IMG/VR virus record: IMGVR_UViG_3300031851_000046
Span: 1-44,993 of that record
Strand: one strand, 5' to 3'
Source of the DNA: a virus
Length of the DNA: 44,993 nucleotides
Shown here: piece by piece, positions 24,264 through 31,235 of the stretch
Position numbering within the stretch: position 1 is the first letter of the stretch
Layout: each line of letters starts with the position of its first letter
Position numbers and translations under genes: made by a program
The notes under the pieces: generated by a model
Databases searched by the model: none
What the model was told of the DNA's origin: nothing
Seen by the model: the letters and a program-made list of their open reading frames with translations, nothing else

Positions 24264-24683
24264 TTACCACCAAGAGGAATAATATACTTTTTTTCCTTGT
24301 GCAATAGCCTTATATGCATCTTTTATGAACTTTAAATCGGCATCTTTATGAAAGTAATCTCCTTCTTCGAAAGGGTTTCCATCTTCATCTGTCCATCCGA
24401 AAGAATCATTTCCAAAGAAAAATCCTCCCGTCTCAGGCAAGTCCTTGTTATGGATTGAGGCTTCTAACTGCTCGATGTCTGTGACAGTAAGATGCACAGG
24501 TTCACAGTTGAAATCACCCAAGCCACCATCATCAGTAGAGGAATTGAAATTTGGTCGACCTTTTAACTCCCAAAGTTTTTCCATGTAACCTTGTAGTCTA
24601 TTGTGCTTTCTCCAATAAGCTAATTCTTCTTGCTCCTCTACCCCTTCGGATTCTTTTGCGTATGCGTATTGATCTAGTCCCAT
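24264..24683 (-). CDS. MGLD-family phage protein
   Basis: A 139-residue protein beginning MGLDQYAYAKE, with ELAYWRKHNRLQGYMEKLWE, a TGGFFFG segment and a final SSWW. I recognise this as a widespread phage protein of unknown function, sometimes mislabelled as a kinase. Unlike its neighbours it has a leader of about 30 bases with a clear AGAGGA ribosome site before the ATG. Confidence 0.72.
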   Translation of the reverse strand: MGLDQYAYAKESEGVEEQEELAYWRKHNRLQGYMEKLWELKGRPNFNSSTDDGGLGDFNCEPVHLTVTDIEQLEASIHNKDLPETGGFFFGNDSFGWTDEDGNPFEEGDYFHKDADLKFIKDAYKAIAQGKKVYYSSWW

Positions 24684-24854
24684 AATTTTTTATTCCTCTT
24701 ATCTGATTGTTATAATATAAGTATGACGGAATAAGCGTCTTTTGTCAACCTTTTTTTTCTACAAAATCAATTTTTAATTTTGCCCGTACAAGTTTGGTTG
24801 CATAAATACCGGTGGGTCAAGTACTTACAAAAATGGGGGTGGGTCGCTCCCTAA

Positions 24855-25019
24855 CTATATGGTATCCACTATGTTATGGAAGTAACCTTGTTGAAGTAAG
24901 ACCTGACATTCTTGTGGGAAGCAATAGTATACCATCATTAAATCTTCTGTGTTCCACTCAGCTTCACAAAAAATTTCATCTAACAAGCCCACACAAAGAA
25001 GGTAGGTCTCTGCGTTCAT
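24855..25019 (-). CDS. Small acidic protein, coupled
   Basis: A 54-residue frame: MNAETYLLCVGLLDEIFCEA, then WNTEDLMMVYYCFPQECQVL. The ATG overlaps the TAA of the 25019-25216 gene (TAATG). Its TAG stop falls in an isolated dyad-arm-like stretch (24851-24866, CTAACTATATGGTATC). It competes with a longer frame on the other strand, which has no promoter. Confidence 0.55.
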   Translation of the reverse strand: MNAETYLLCVGLLDEIFCEAEWNTEDLMMVYYCFPQECQVLLQQGYFHNIVDTI

Positions 25020-25216
25020 TAGAAAGCCATAAACCCTTCTTGCACTCTGTCCAAGAAATCATTGGCACACTCTTCTACTGCATTACTAAATTCATAGCCG
25101 TCTGGATCAAAGCTCTCATTGTAATAGTCACAGAAGGCAAAGTCTTCCATGTCATGTACGCTAAAGCCTAATTGCCCGATAACTATTCTGTCTACTTGTT
25201 TGATGAATTCGTTCAT
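25019..25216 (-). CDS. Small acidic protein, leaderless
   Basis: A 65-residue acidic protein (MNEFIKQVDRIVIGQLGFSV, then DYYNESFDPDGYEFSNAVEE). Starts at a textbook leaderless promoter. Function unknown. Confidence 0.65.
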   Translation of the reverse strand: MNEFIKQVDRIVIGQLGFSVHDMEDFAFCDYYNESFDPDGYEFSNAVEECANDFLDRVQEGFMAF

Positions 25217-25251
25217 AATATAATAATATGTGATTTGTTTGTTTTTGTCAA
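25217..25251 (-). promoter_or_regulatory. Leaderless promoter
   Basis: -35 TTGACA, 17 bases, -10 TATTAT, TATATT, then ATG at 25216. Confidence 0.78.
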
Positions 25252-25252
25252 G

Positions 25253-25489
25253 TTAAAGTTGTGCAGATTGGAAAGAAGATTCTATTCTCAGTTCGTCTTG
25301 CAATGCCTTGAGGTCGCATATGATATCATCTAATACTTCCTCTGATGATTGAAATGTACTACCTATTGGAAACTTTTCAGGATGTAGATCGTGCTGATCT
25401 AGGCAGACCTTCGACATTGGATCTGCCCATGCGAGATTGCCTTGGACAAGATGAGATATCATATCTCTAATTTTTGTTTGCGTCATCAT
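25253..25489 (-). CDS. Small unknown protein, coupled
   Basis: A 78-residue protein from the ATG at 25489 (MMTQTKIRDMISHLVQGNLA), which overlaps the upstream stop as ATGA. Longer in-frame extensions lie inside the preceding gene and are unlikely. The middle is acidic (SSEEVLDDIICDLKALQDEL). No family recognised. Confidence 0.58.
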   Translation of the reverse strand: MMTQTKIRDMISHLVQGNLAWADPMSKVCLDQHDLHPEKFPIGSTFQSSEEVLDDIICDLKALQDELRIESSFQSAQL

Positions 25490-25743
25490 AGTACTTTTCC
25501 TCCTACTCTGTAAACTGACCATGTTTCTTCGCCCTTGTATTGGCTTAGTCGAAAGTTGTTGTCTGTCTCTGCCCAATCGACTGCACCTTGTAGTGTGAGA
25601 AAATAAAGAGGCGATTCGCTCGGACTCGCATCATCTACTAACATATAAACCCCCTCTGCGAGATCGCACGGGTTGGTATTCTTTTCTTGTTTGGCTTGAG
25701 CTTTCCATTCGAGATATTCTAGTTGTTCTTGTGCGTAATTCAT
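25486..25743 (-). CDS. Small unknown protein, leaderless
   Basis: An 85-residue protein (NYAQEQLEYLEWKAQAKQEK, then SPLYFLTLQGAVDWAETDNN). The SPLYFLTLQGAVDWAE and YxGEETWSVYRVG segments resemble the protein at 30970-31200 (KYYTFYDQMRAVKWAEKNID), so they may be distant relatives. Confidence 0.62.
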   Translation of the reverse strand: MNYAQEQLEYLEWKAQAKQEKNTNPCDLAEGVYMLVDDASPSESPLYFLTLQGAVDWAETDNNFRLSQYKGEETWSVYRVGGKVL

Positions 25744-25778
25744 AGTATAAGTATAGGGGTTTTTGTGTTAATTGTCAA
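25744..25778 (-). promoter_or_regulatory. Leaderless promoter
   Basis: -35 TTGACA, 17 bases, -10 TATACT, TATACT, then ATG at 25743. Confidence 0.78.
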
Positions 25779-25867
25779 GGAAATTGTGAACCTCTTTTTC
25801 TCTCCCAAAGGTTGTAGGCGTGTGCTGACGCCTCGTTGTTCAATGCTTCCGCATCTACAAAAAGAGC

Positions 25868-25982
25868 AGTCCCTTAGGAGATTCGAACTCCTTTCTCCGA
25901 CTCAAAACGATGATCAATCGCTCGTAGGCTTAACTAGTATACTACTGCAAGTCGTTGTTTTACCAACATAAACTAAGGGGAC
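25868..25982 (-). tRNA. tRNA-like gene with disrupted anticodon arm
   Basis: On the minus strand the parts of a tRNA are present: acceptor GTCCCCT/AAGGGAC (one C-A mismatch), TA, D arm GTTT-loop with GG-AAAC, and T arm AGGAG-TTCGAAT-CTCCT. The anticodon stem halves ACGAC (25951-25955) and GTCGG (25897-25901) are separated by 49 bases instead of 7. The extra 42 bases contain TAGTATACTA and CGAUUGAUCAUCG-type small dyads. No CCA is encoded. It is either a decayed tRNA, one with an insertion in the anticodon loop, or a tRNA-like RNA; a normal class II tRNA does not fit. Confidence 0.45.
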
Positions 25983-26053
25983 ACAAATGAAATTGATTAT
26001 CAAAAGAACTAAATACAATTATGACAGAAACCGACTAAAGGTCAAGAAAACAA

Positions 26054-26125
26054 TTCAACTAAGTTCTTACATAATCCTACTGCGGGCGGGCCGGCGCCCT
26101 AACTATATGATAATCAAAGACTTAG
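26054..26125. repeat. Composite dyad element, copy 8 (half type)
   Basis: Box (TTCAACTAAGTTCTTACATA ATCC), GC-rich core (GCGGGCGGGCCGGCGC), then one arm CTAACTATATGATAATCAAA then GACTTAG. It is the mirror image of copies 3 and 4. The arm supplies the TAA stop of the minus-strand gene ending at 26122. (Copy 7 is only the partial arm at 24851-24866.). Confidence 0.78.
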
Positions 26126-26286
26126 TAACCTAACCAATTCAAGACTTTCTGTGCATTATACTCTTTAAGGTCGCCTAAGTCTTCAAAAAATTGCTCTATG
26201 TCTTCACAATTATGTCTTGCTAATTCAAGCAAAGCTCTCTCTCTTGTTATCGTTAAATCCTCGGCACTTTCGTAATAATCAATCAT
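26122..26286 (-). CDS. Small acidic protein, leaderless
   Basis: A 54-residue protein: MIDYYESAEDLTITRERALL, then ELARHNCEDIEQFFEDLGDL. Mostly helical. Promoter TTGACA, 17, TAAGAT, six bases to the ATG; the -35 begins about where the upstream gene ends. Function unknown. Confidence 0.62.
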   Translation of the reverse strand: MIDYYESAEDLTITRERALLELARHNCEDIEQFFEDLGDLKEYNAQKVLNWLGY

Positions 26287-26321
26287 AATATAATCTTAGC
26301 TTAGTTTGAGTATAATGTCAA
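26287..26321 (-). promoter_or_regulatory. Leaderless promoter
   Basis: -35 TTGACA, 17 bases, -10 TAAGAT, TATATT, then ATG at 26286. It overlaps the end of the 26301 gene. Confidence 0.7.
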
Positions 26322-26486
26322 ATCTTCTTTTTCTAATTGTACTCTCATGTATAGCTCGCCATTTTCGTCTTCGTCCATGTCGGCATAATTGCAATCTTTA
26401 AAATCTTTAATGTCGCCTTCTCTAAAATTATCAATAACGAAAGAACACAAATCATTTCCTCGGTAGTCTTCAATAACTATTTTCAT
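26301..26486 (-). CDS. Small acidic protein, coupled
   Basis: A 61-residue protein (MKIVIEDYRGNDLCSFVIDN, then CNYADMDEDENGELYMRVQL), beta-rich and acidic. The ATG overlaps the upstream TGA as ATGA. Unknown function. Confidence 0.6.
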   Translation of the reverse strand: MKIVIEDYRGNDLCSFVIDNFREGDIKDFKDCNYADMDEDENGELYMRVQLEKEDLTLYSN

Positions 26487-27220
26487 GAGTTTATCCCTTC
26501 TACTACAAATCCTGTTTCATCTTTCTTTGCTCGACCTTTTTCGATAAGACCAACAACAACACCTTTCTTGTCAAGAAAACGCAAGTCAGTGTCGTCCCCA
26601 TTAACAACCTCAAAACCTTTCCAAGTCTTGGGAAGTTGATTGCGAAACACCACGGCAACATTGCCACCCATTGCAAGAACCATCTCGCACTTCTTGTCGT
26701 TGCTTTCCGAACGAGAGAAAGTTAAATGATAATTGGAAGGAAATTTTTCTTCACCTTTGATAAATGGCTTGCCAAGGAAGGAGCACATTCTTTTGAATGA
26801 CTTGGTATAATCATAGAATTGAGTCTTGTCGAATTCTTCAAAGATAGTTGCCCCACCTTCGTTTGTCTCGTCCTCCCACATTAAATCGCTTGTAAGGTTA
26901 AGGCGAAAAACTGCTTGCATCTCCTTCTTTAAGGCTGACTTGATCGAGCTAGAAATTTCTTTCGATAGCTTGGCAAAAAAATCCATTTTTTGCTCAAAGA
27001 ATAACTTTGTCTTGGCAATGCGTGATTCTTGAATAGTATTCATTTGCCCACGACCAGCCGTGTTAAGGCAAGACATTGTGCAACCTTTGCTTCGCCATTG
27101 GCAAACTTCGTAGCCTGCAAGATTCGCAGGAGCAAGGTGGATACCTTTAGTTATGTAACCTAATTTCTCGCCTTTGAGAATCTTTTGATTACCTGATGTG
27201 AGTAGAGTTGTTTTAATCAT
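26483..27220 (-). CDS. Phage protein with C-x6-C-x3-C motif, DUF7227-like
   Basis: A 245-residue protein. Its N-terminal part has LTSGNQKILKGEK, HLAPANLAGYEVCQWRSKGC and TMSCLNTAGRGQM, the cysteine signature of a phage family I know as DUF7227, function unknown; the cysteines (C40, C47, C51 by my count) could bind a metal or Fe-S cluster. A middle segment reads FRLNLTSDLMWEDE and a later one YHLTFSRSESNDKKCE. It starts at a leaderless promoter. Confidence 0.68.
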   Translation of the reverse strand: MIKTTLLTSGNQKILKGEKLGYITKGIHLAPANLAGYEVCQWRSKGCTMSCLNTAGRGQMNTIQESRIAKTKLFFEQKMDFFAKLSKEISSSIKSALKKEMQAVFRLNLTSDLMWEDETNEGGATIFEEFDKTQFYDYTKSFKRMCSFLGKPFIKGEEKFPSNYHLTFSRSESNDKKCEMVLAMGGNVAVVFRNQLPKTWKGFEVVNGDDTDLRFLDKKGVVVGLIEKGRAKKDETGFVVEGINS

Positions 27221-27255
27221 AAGTAAATAATAGTATAATTAGCTTTGTTTGTCAA
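27221..27255 (-). promoter_or_regulatory. Leaderless promoter inside a coding end
   Basis: -35 TTGACA, 17 bases, -10 TATTAT, TTACTT, then ATG at 27220. The -35 is read as codons of the upstream 27239 gene. Confidence 0.76.
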
Positions 27256-27394
27256 GGCTTTTTTTAATAATCTTTTGTGCTTTTTTAATTCCTTCCTCAA
27301 AGCCGAATTGTCCGACTAAGCGTTTGAAGGTTTCCCATGGAATTGTGTTTGGTGGAAGTTTATTGAATTCTTTCATTCTTTCTGTTGCTTTCAT
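27239..27394 (-). CDS. Small basic protein, leaderless
   Basis: A 51-residue protein: MKATERMKEFNKLPPNTIPW, then ETFKRLVGQFGFEEGIKKAQ. Its end runs through the promoter of the next gene. A TTGACT with CATACT 16 bases later lies seven bases before the ATG. Confidence 0.6.
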   Translation of the reverse strand: MKATERMKEFNKLPPNTIPWETFKRLVGQFGFEEGIKKAQKIIKKSLDKQS

Positions 27395-27463
27395 ATATAT
27401 AAGTATGACATAATGCTAGCGTAAGTCAACAAAAAAAACTATAAAATTAAAAGTTTTTGCATA

Positions 27464-27540
27464 CATAAAGTATTGATTGGCAAGTAGTTGTGCAATTGAT
27501 CTGGCCGGAGCCCTAACTATATGAGTATCAATAACTTATG
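27464..27540. repeat. Composite dyad element, copy 9 (variant)
   Basis: Outer arms CATAAAGTATTGAT and ATCAATAACTTATG, with the box fragment TTGTGCAATT and core CTGGCCGGAGC between them, then CCTAACTATATGAG. Here the box lies inside the arms, unlike the other copies. Confidence 0.65.
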
Positions 27541-27554
27541 TAATATCATGAATA

Positions 27555-27591
27555 AGAAAAGCCCCCTTTCCGATACTCAGAAAGGGGGCTT
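27555..27591 (-). terminator. Strong intrinsic terminator, minus strand
   Basis: AAGCCCCCTTTC and GAAAGGGGGCTT form a 12-pair stem with a nine-base loop; on the minus strand TTTTC follows. It ends the DUF932 operon (28676-27617). Confidence 0.85.
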
Positions 27592-27616
27592 AAGTTATGA
27601 TTAAGGTGACCTTATA

Positions 27617-27832
27617 TCAAGCAAGACCTCGCTTGCGATTAGCAAGCCTTATCTTACTTTGAGCAATCCGCTCAATCCGCTCTGCGTCCGCTTTTTGGGC
27701 GAGTAAGCTATGGTAATAAATGCTATCTTCGGGTACTGACCCAAAGTCGGCAAACTTACCTTGTTTTTGATAATGTCCCGATTTCATGTTATTCATGACT
27801 TGGGACGCTCTTGCGTTTTTTGCTACTGACAT
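27617..27832 (-). CDS. Small basic protein after DUF932 gene
   Basis: A 71-residue helical basic protein (NMKSGHYQKQGKFADFGSVP ... RIERIAQSKIRLANRKRGLA). It has a GGAG nine bases before its ATG, only four bases after the DUF932 stop, so the two are co-translated. Confidence 0.62.
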   Translation of the reverse strand: MSVAKNARASQVMNNMKSGHYQKQGKFADFGSVPEDSIYYHSLLAQKADAERIERIAQSKIRLANRKRGLA

Positions 27833-27836
27833 AAAA

Positions 27837-28676
27837 TTATGCTCCTACAAGTTCAGCTTCAAGGACTGCGTCTTGAGCAACGAATCGGCTTTTATCGAAG
27901 CCAACTTCGGTGTCAAGGATTGAGTGCAATGCCTCAGAGCGTTGAGGAAGAGCCACAAGGTTGCCCTTGTAAACTTCGGTGAAACCATTATAAAGGGAAT
28001 TTGCATTCCGATCCCAAAATTCGGGATGGTCAGAAGACTGCCATTGGTTTACAACATCAAGGATTTTACTCTTGGGAACTGCACCCACTTGGCAAGCACG
28101 GATGACGATGTCATTAACTTGCGAGTCGGAAAGCTCATGGTTTTTGTAAGCCTCGATTCTCTTGTCTTGACCAAGCCAAAAGTCGAAAAGGCGACCAAGA
28201 GTCCGAGCGATCACATGATCTAACTCAGAAAGAATATTCTTGGTATGCCTACGAGCAAGTTTGACTTCATTAGTGAAAATGAGATTGTCACAAACAAATG
28301 GAGCATCTCCTGCACATAAACCTGCAGGGAAGCATTTGTCGTGAGCGTTACGCAATCCAACAATCGTACCACGATCTTTGGATTCTCTGTTTGGATGAGT
28401 TACCTCAAACAAACCAAAGTAGCGTTGACCATTTCGAGCGAGATTGTGAGACTCACCTACGACAGAGAAGCCACCATCACTAAGATGCTTGCGAGTCTTG
28501 TCGATCAAGAGGTTGTGAGAAATTGGTTGATAAGAGATAGAACGACTTCCGTCTTTGTTCTCCTCCTTGCGATATTCCACTTGTGGAGTGGTAACTGCTT
28601 GAATTTCCTCAAGAGTTGAAACTTTATGCTCTCCTCCGCAAATGCGAAGATTGTTTTGTTTTTCTGAATTAATCAT
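27837..28676 (-). CDS. DUF932 (phage/plasmid-like TIGR03299) protein
   Basis: A 279-residue protein of the DUF932 type: LARNGQRYFGLFEV, GLRNAHDKCFPAGLCAGDAP, FVCDNLIFTNEVKLARRHTK and the C-terminal LYNGFTEVYKG follow that family's pattern. Members are common in phages and plasmids, with unknown biochemical role. Its mRNA begins at the ATG. Confidence 0.82.
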   Translation of the reverse strand: MINSEKQNNLRICGGEHKVSTLEEIQAVTTPQVEYRKEENKDGSRSISYQPISHNLLIDKTRKHLSDGGFSVVGESHNLARNGQRYFGLFEVTHPNRESKDRGTIVGLRNAHDKCFPAGLCAGDAPFVCDNLIFTNEVKLARRHTKNILSELDHVIARTLGRLFDFWLGQDKRIEAYKNHELSDSQVNDIVIRACQVGAVPKSKILDVVNQWQSSDHPEFWDRNANSLYNGFTEVYKGNLVALPQRSEALHSILDTEVGFDKSRFVAQDAVLEAELVGA

Positions 28677-28711
28677 AAGTATAATAATAAGGGATTTTTG
28701 TTAATTTGTCA
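28677..28711 (-). promoter_or_regulatory. Leaderless promoter
   Basis: -35 TTGACA, 17 bases, -10 TATTAT, seven bases, then ATG at 28676. Confidence 0.76.
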
Positions 28712-28715
28712 AGGG

Positions 28716-28958
28716 TTAATTTCTATAATTTTCGTTTAAATTATCATTTCGTTGATTGTCCCAAGCTTCTGCTCGTTCAGCAATCTCACATAAGGTAACA
28801 CCGACAAGAGCAAGAACCTTGGCTTTAGTGTCATCAATATCTCCACGACCTATGGCGGGTTCAATTAATATCTCATGTATAATCTCCATGCAAGAACTTA
28901 CTGCTTCGATTGAAGTCGGGTTGTCGTTGGATTCGAATTGGTCATCATTAATCTTCAT
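28716..28958 (-). CDS. Small acidic protein, leaderless
   Basis: An 80-residue protein (KINDDQFESNDNPTSIEAVS, then KAKVLALVGVTLCEIAERAE). Helical and acidic. Promoter TTGCAA, 17, ATACTT, six bases to the ATG, weaker than most here. Confidence 0.58.
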   Translation of the reverse strand: MKINDDQFESNDNPTSIEAVSSCMEIIHEILIEPAIGRGDIDDTKAKVLALVGVTLCEIAERAEAWDNQRNDNLNENYRN

Positions 28959-29021
28959 AATTATAAGTATGACAGAATCGAAGATAATTGCAAGAAAAAA
29001 AAGTTAACTGAATTCACTTTG

Positions 29022-29126
29022 CTGTGCAACTAATATAGGTCTATAAGATCAACTGATACAGATAACGTAAACCATTGACTATCAGATAGTTAGCCGGCCC
29101 GGGGGAGAAATTTCGTAACTATCTGA
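29022..29126. repeat. Composite dyad element, copy 10
   Basis: Box remnant TGTGCAACTA, arm CATTGACTATCAGATAGTTA then G, core CCGGCCCGGGGG, then a shortened arm GTAACTATCTGA. A second small dyad (TATAAGATC...GATAAC) lies between box and arm. Followed by a minus-strand terminator. Confidence 0.7.
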
Positions 29127-29140
29127 ACAAGAAGAAGATA

Positions 29141-29172
29141 CAAAAAAGCCGGAGGACCTACATCCCCCGGCT
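29141..29172 (-). terminator. Intrinsic terminator, minus strand
   Basis: AGCCGG and CCGGCT, extended by GGA/TCC inside, form a hairpin; on the minus strand six Ts follow. It ends the three-gene operon from 29808. Confidence 0.8.
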
Positions 29173-29196
29173 ATATTTGAGCGCTCTATATTTGAG

Positions 29197-29352
29197 CTAA
29201 GTTCTTTTTTCTTTATAGTAAAGTTTTCTCAGCAGCGCGGCGTGCTCAGCCTTACGGGCCCGCCATTGGGAACCAAAAAGGTTAGCTTCTTCTTCATAAG
29301 CTAACTCGTGAGCTAGCGCCCTGATACGTTTCTGCAGCGATTCAGTGTTCAT
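29197..29352 (-). CDS. Small basic helical protein, higher-GC
   Basis: A 51-residue protein: MNTESLQKRIRALAHELAYE, then EEANLFGSQWRARKAEHAAL. Codons are GC-richer (GCGCTA, CGGGCC) than in neighbouring genes. The ATG is two bases after the stop of the preceding gene. Confidence 0.58.
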   Translation of the reverse strand: MNTESLQKRIRALAHELAYEEEANLFGSQWRARKAEHAALLRKLYYKEKRT

Positions 29353-29354
29353 GA

Positions 29355-29579
29355 TTAGATCCGCACCATTGAGGTTATACGGTCATAACGAAATGAACGA
29401 ACTTGACCGCGATTCAAGCAGTAAGATCTAAATCCTACTACAGACTTACCCTCTGAGGTGTTACCAAACTCACGGCTGTGAGAAGGAGCACGGACAGTAT
29501 ACATTTCTGTGCGACCGTCAAGCGTACGGTAGACAACCTGATACTTAGGGCTGATTAGATTAAGCAACTTCTTTAACAT
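29355..29579 (-). CDS. Small basic protein
   Basis: A 74-residue protein (PKYQVVYRTLDGRTEMYTVR, then SVVGFRSYCLNRGQVRSFRY), a beta-rich domain resembling small WYL- or SH3-like proteins; the function is not recognised. AAGGA about nine bases before the ATG supports the start. It overlaps the upstream gene by 20 bases. Confidence 0.6.
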   Translation of the reverse strand: MLKKLLNLISPKYQVVYRTLDGRTEMYTVRAPSHSREFGNTSEGKSVVGFRSYCLNRGQVRSFRYDRITSMVRI

Positions 29580-29808
29580 TTTCTTTTTCTTCCTTTCTTT
29601 GTTTTAATATTGATTGACATTCTTCATAAACACTCTCTGCCTCTGACTTGGTATCAAAAGATAAGCAAATTAGTTCTGGTTCTGGAAAATAGGGATGCCA
29701 TGGCGTCGGAGTTTCCTCGAACCATATATCCCAAGTTTCGCTATCCTTATCAAATAAAGGATCTTCTAGAGGTGGTAGTGAACAATTCTCTGTAATGTAA
29801 TTTATCAT
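29560..29808 (-). CDS. Small unknown protein, leaderless
   Basis: An 82-residue protein with a proline-rich middle (EETPTPWHPYFPEPELICLS) and a helical charged end (EECQSILKQRKEEKENVKEV). First gene of a three-gene operon. Confidence 0.62.
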   Translation of the reverse strand: MINYITENCSLPPLEDPLFDKDSETWDIWFEETPTPWHPYFPEPELICLSFDTKSEAESVYEECQSILKQRKEEKENVKEVA

Positions 29809-29843
29809 GCCTTAATTATACGAAATTTTTGTCTGTAAGTCAA
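29809..29843 (-). promoter_or_regulatory. Leaderless promoter
   Basis: -35 TTGACT, 17 bases, perfect -10 TATAAT, TAAGGC, then ATG at 29808. Confidence 0.8.
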
Positions 29844-29848
29844 GTTAA

Positions 29849-30439
29849 TTATGCCGTACCCGAGTACTTTTTCCAAACCTCTAGATCTAAGTCAGTAACA
29901 CTCTTTCCGAGTTGCCTAGCAATATCTTTAAATATGCTAGCAAACTGATGGTATACGGAAGGATTGGTGGGAGTAGTCTTAGGTGCGTTGGCGTATCCTT
30001 GATCTCTTAGAAAATGGAGGATATGCGTATCCAACATAGGTTCGTCAAAATCCTCACGAGAATGCGATAGAAAAAATCGTGCAGTCTTCAGACCAATACC
30101 TCTCACCTGCAACAATCTGTTCAAGGAAACCGCGTACAAATCCGATATCATCATGACATCAATATATGAATTATATCTTTGCTTGTAAGGAGAGATTGAG
30201 TATTCCTTCATGAGTTCCATTAGCCTTCCTTCGGCCCATGCATATCTAATCAAAGAGAAAGGAGAATCTGCGTGCTCACAGAGATTACCATACAAATCTT
30301 TTAATGCAGTAAGAAATCTATCGAGCTTTGGTGCTTCAATTGCCGATTTCTTTCCGGCAACATTAATTGCAAAGAGGATAAATTCCTCAAGCTCAACATG
30401 AGATCTGTCATAGTTAGTAACTTTTGCAGGATTAATCAT
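29849..30439 (-). CDS. HhH-GPD DNA glycosylase-like protein
   Basis: A 196-residue protein. The helix-hairpin-helix LLQVRGIGLKTARFFL (109-124) and the catalytic aspartate D137 in MLDTHILHFL match the HhH-GPD superfamily. K118 corresponds to the lysine of bifunctional enzymes that also cut the strand. A C-terminal Fe-S cluster is absent. It could remove a modified or damaged base; the substrate is unknown. A second protein of the superfamily is at 40333-41109. Its ATG follows the upstream stop as TAATG. Confidence 0.8.
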   Translation of the reverse strand: MINPAKVTNYDRSHVELEEFILFAINVAGKKSAIEAPKLDRFLTALKDLYGNLCEHADSPFSLIRYAWAEGRLMELMKEYSISPYKQRYNSYIDVMMISDLYAVSLNRLLQVRGIGLKTARFFLSHSREDFDEPMLDTHILHFLRDQGYANAPKTTPTNPSVYHQFASIFKDIARQLGKSVTDLDLEVWKKYSGTA

Positions 30440-30639
30440 TAGTCTTGAGGGTTAAGGATTGCACTAAGCTTGTCGTAAACTTTTTGCTTCGAGCCTGTAA
30501 GTCCTGTTTCTTGTTTGATAATGGCATATGCAGATTGTCCTCGCCTTGTCATTCCAAGAAGCTCAAGCTTGAGCATCTTATGCAGTGTGCGAAAACGGAA
30601 TTCAGCTATTCCTTCGGGTGTGTCTATTGTTTTTGTCAT
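30439..30639 (-). CDS. Small basic helical protein, leaderless
   Basis: A 66-residue protein (EFRFRTLHKMLKLELLGMTR, then QSAYAIIKQETGLTGSKQKV), likely a helical nucleic-acid-binding domain. It precedes and is coupled to the glycosylase gene, so it may assist it. The promoter has a poor -10 (GAGAAT) but good TTGACA. Confidence 0.6.
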   Translation of the reverse strand: MTKTIDTPEGIAEFRFRTLHKMLKLELLGMTRRGQSAYAIIKQETGLTGSKQKVYDKLSAILNPQD

Positions 30640-30670
30640 GATATAATTCTCTCAAATTTTCAATAAAATG

Positions 30671-30973
30671 TCAAGCTTTTAATTGCTCATTATAATATTC
30701 TTCGTTAGGTTTTCCATCATCGTGGAGAACTCTAAGCTCTTCGCATTCCGCAGGGAACACATGACATTCTGCATCTGCACCATTCTGCTTGGCATACCAA
30801 TCGGGTGGAGACAAAGGCTTAACTACTAAACCTAGGAAGCCATATTCCGTGAAGTAACGCAGAACCTTGCTTCTACCAATTCCGTTGATCTTTACATTGA
30901 CAAGCGTGCTAACGGCAGGAACAGGCTTATCGGTTACCCATTTGGGTTCGGCATATGTATTGTTTTCACTCAT
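30671..30973 (-). CDS. Small acidic protein, coupled
   Basis: A 100-residue protein (LVNVKINGIGRSKVLRYFTE, then GLVVKPLSPPDWYAKQNGAD), with beta strands resembling a KOW-like or SH3-like barrel (valine, glycine and YFTEYGFLGL). The ATG overlaps the upstream stop as ATGA. Confidence 0.6.
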   Translation of the reverse strand: MSENNTYAEPKWVTDKPVPAVSTLVNVKINGIGRSKVLRYFTEYGFLGLVVKPLSPPDWYAKQNGADAECHVFPAECEELRVLHDDGKPNEEYYNEQLKA

Positions 30974-31200
30974 AGTCTTAAATCTAATTCAAAAATGTTC
31001 CAATGGTCATGGTCTATGTTTTTCTCTGCCCACTTTACTGCTCTCATTTGATCGTAGAAAGTATAATACTTTTGGGTTTCTTGGTCAACGAGTAATGCTC
31101 CACCATCTCTTGGGTGATCGGGTTGACCATCATTTGTCATTGGAAAATCAGAAGGATCAAGCCAACCTTCGGTTAATATCATCTGTGCTTTGTCATTCAT
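30970..31200 (-). CDS. Small unknown protein, leaderless
   Basis: A 76-residue protein (LVDQETQKYYTFYDQMRAVK, then WAEKNIDHDHWNIFELDLRL). Its YxTFxxQxRAVxWAE segment resembles the 25486-25743 protein. Confidence 0.62.
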   Translation of the reverse strand: MNDKAQMILTEGWLDPSDFPMTNDGQPDHPRDGGALLVDQETQKYYTFYDQMRAVKWAEKNIDHDHWNIFELDLRL

Positions 31201-31235
31201 AAGTATAATACTAGACTAGTCTACGAAATTTGTCA
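31201..31235 (-). promoter_or_regulatory. Leaderless promoter
   Basis: -35 TTGACA, 17 bases, -10 TAGTAT, seven bases, then ATG at 31200. Confidence 0.75.

Noticed and set aside
24812-25171. 119-codon plus-strand frame
   Set aside because: It runs opposite to two coupled minus-strand genes with a good promoter, and its own start has none.
25790-25850. AGGCGT/ACGCCT hairpin near 25805-25830
   Set aside because: Six-pair stem but no T-run on either strand and no conserved copy elsewhere.
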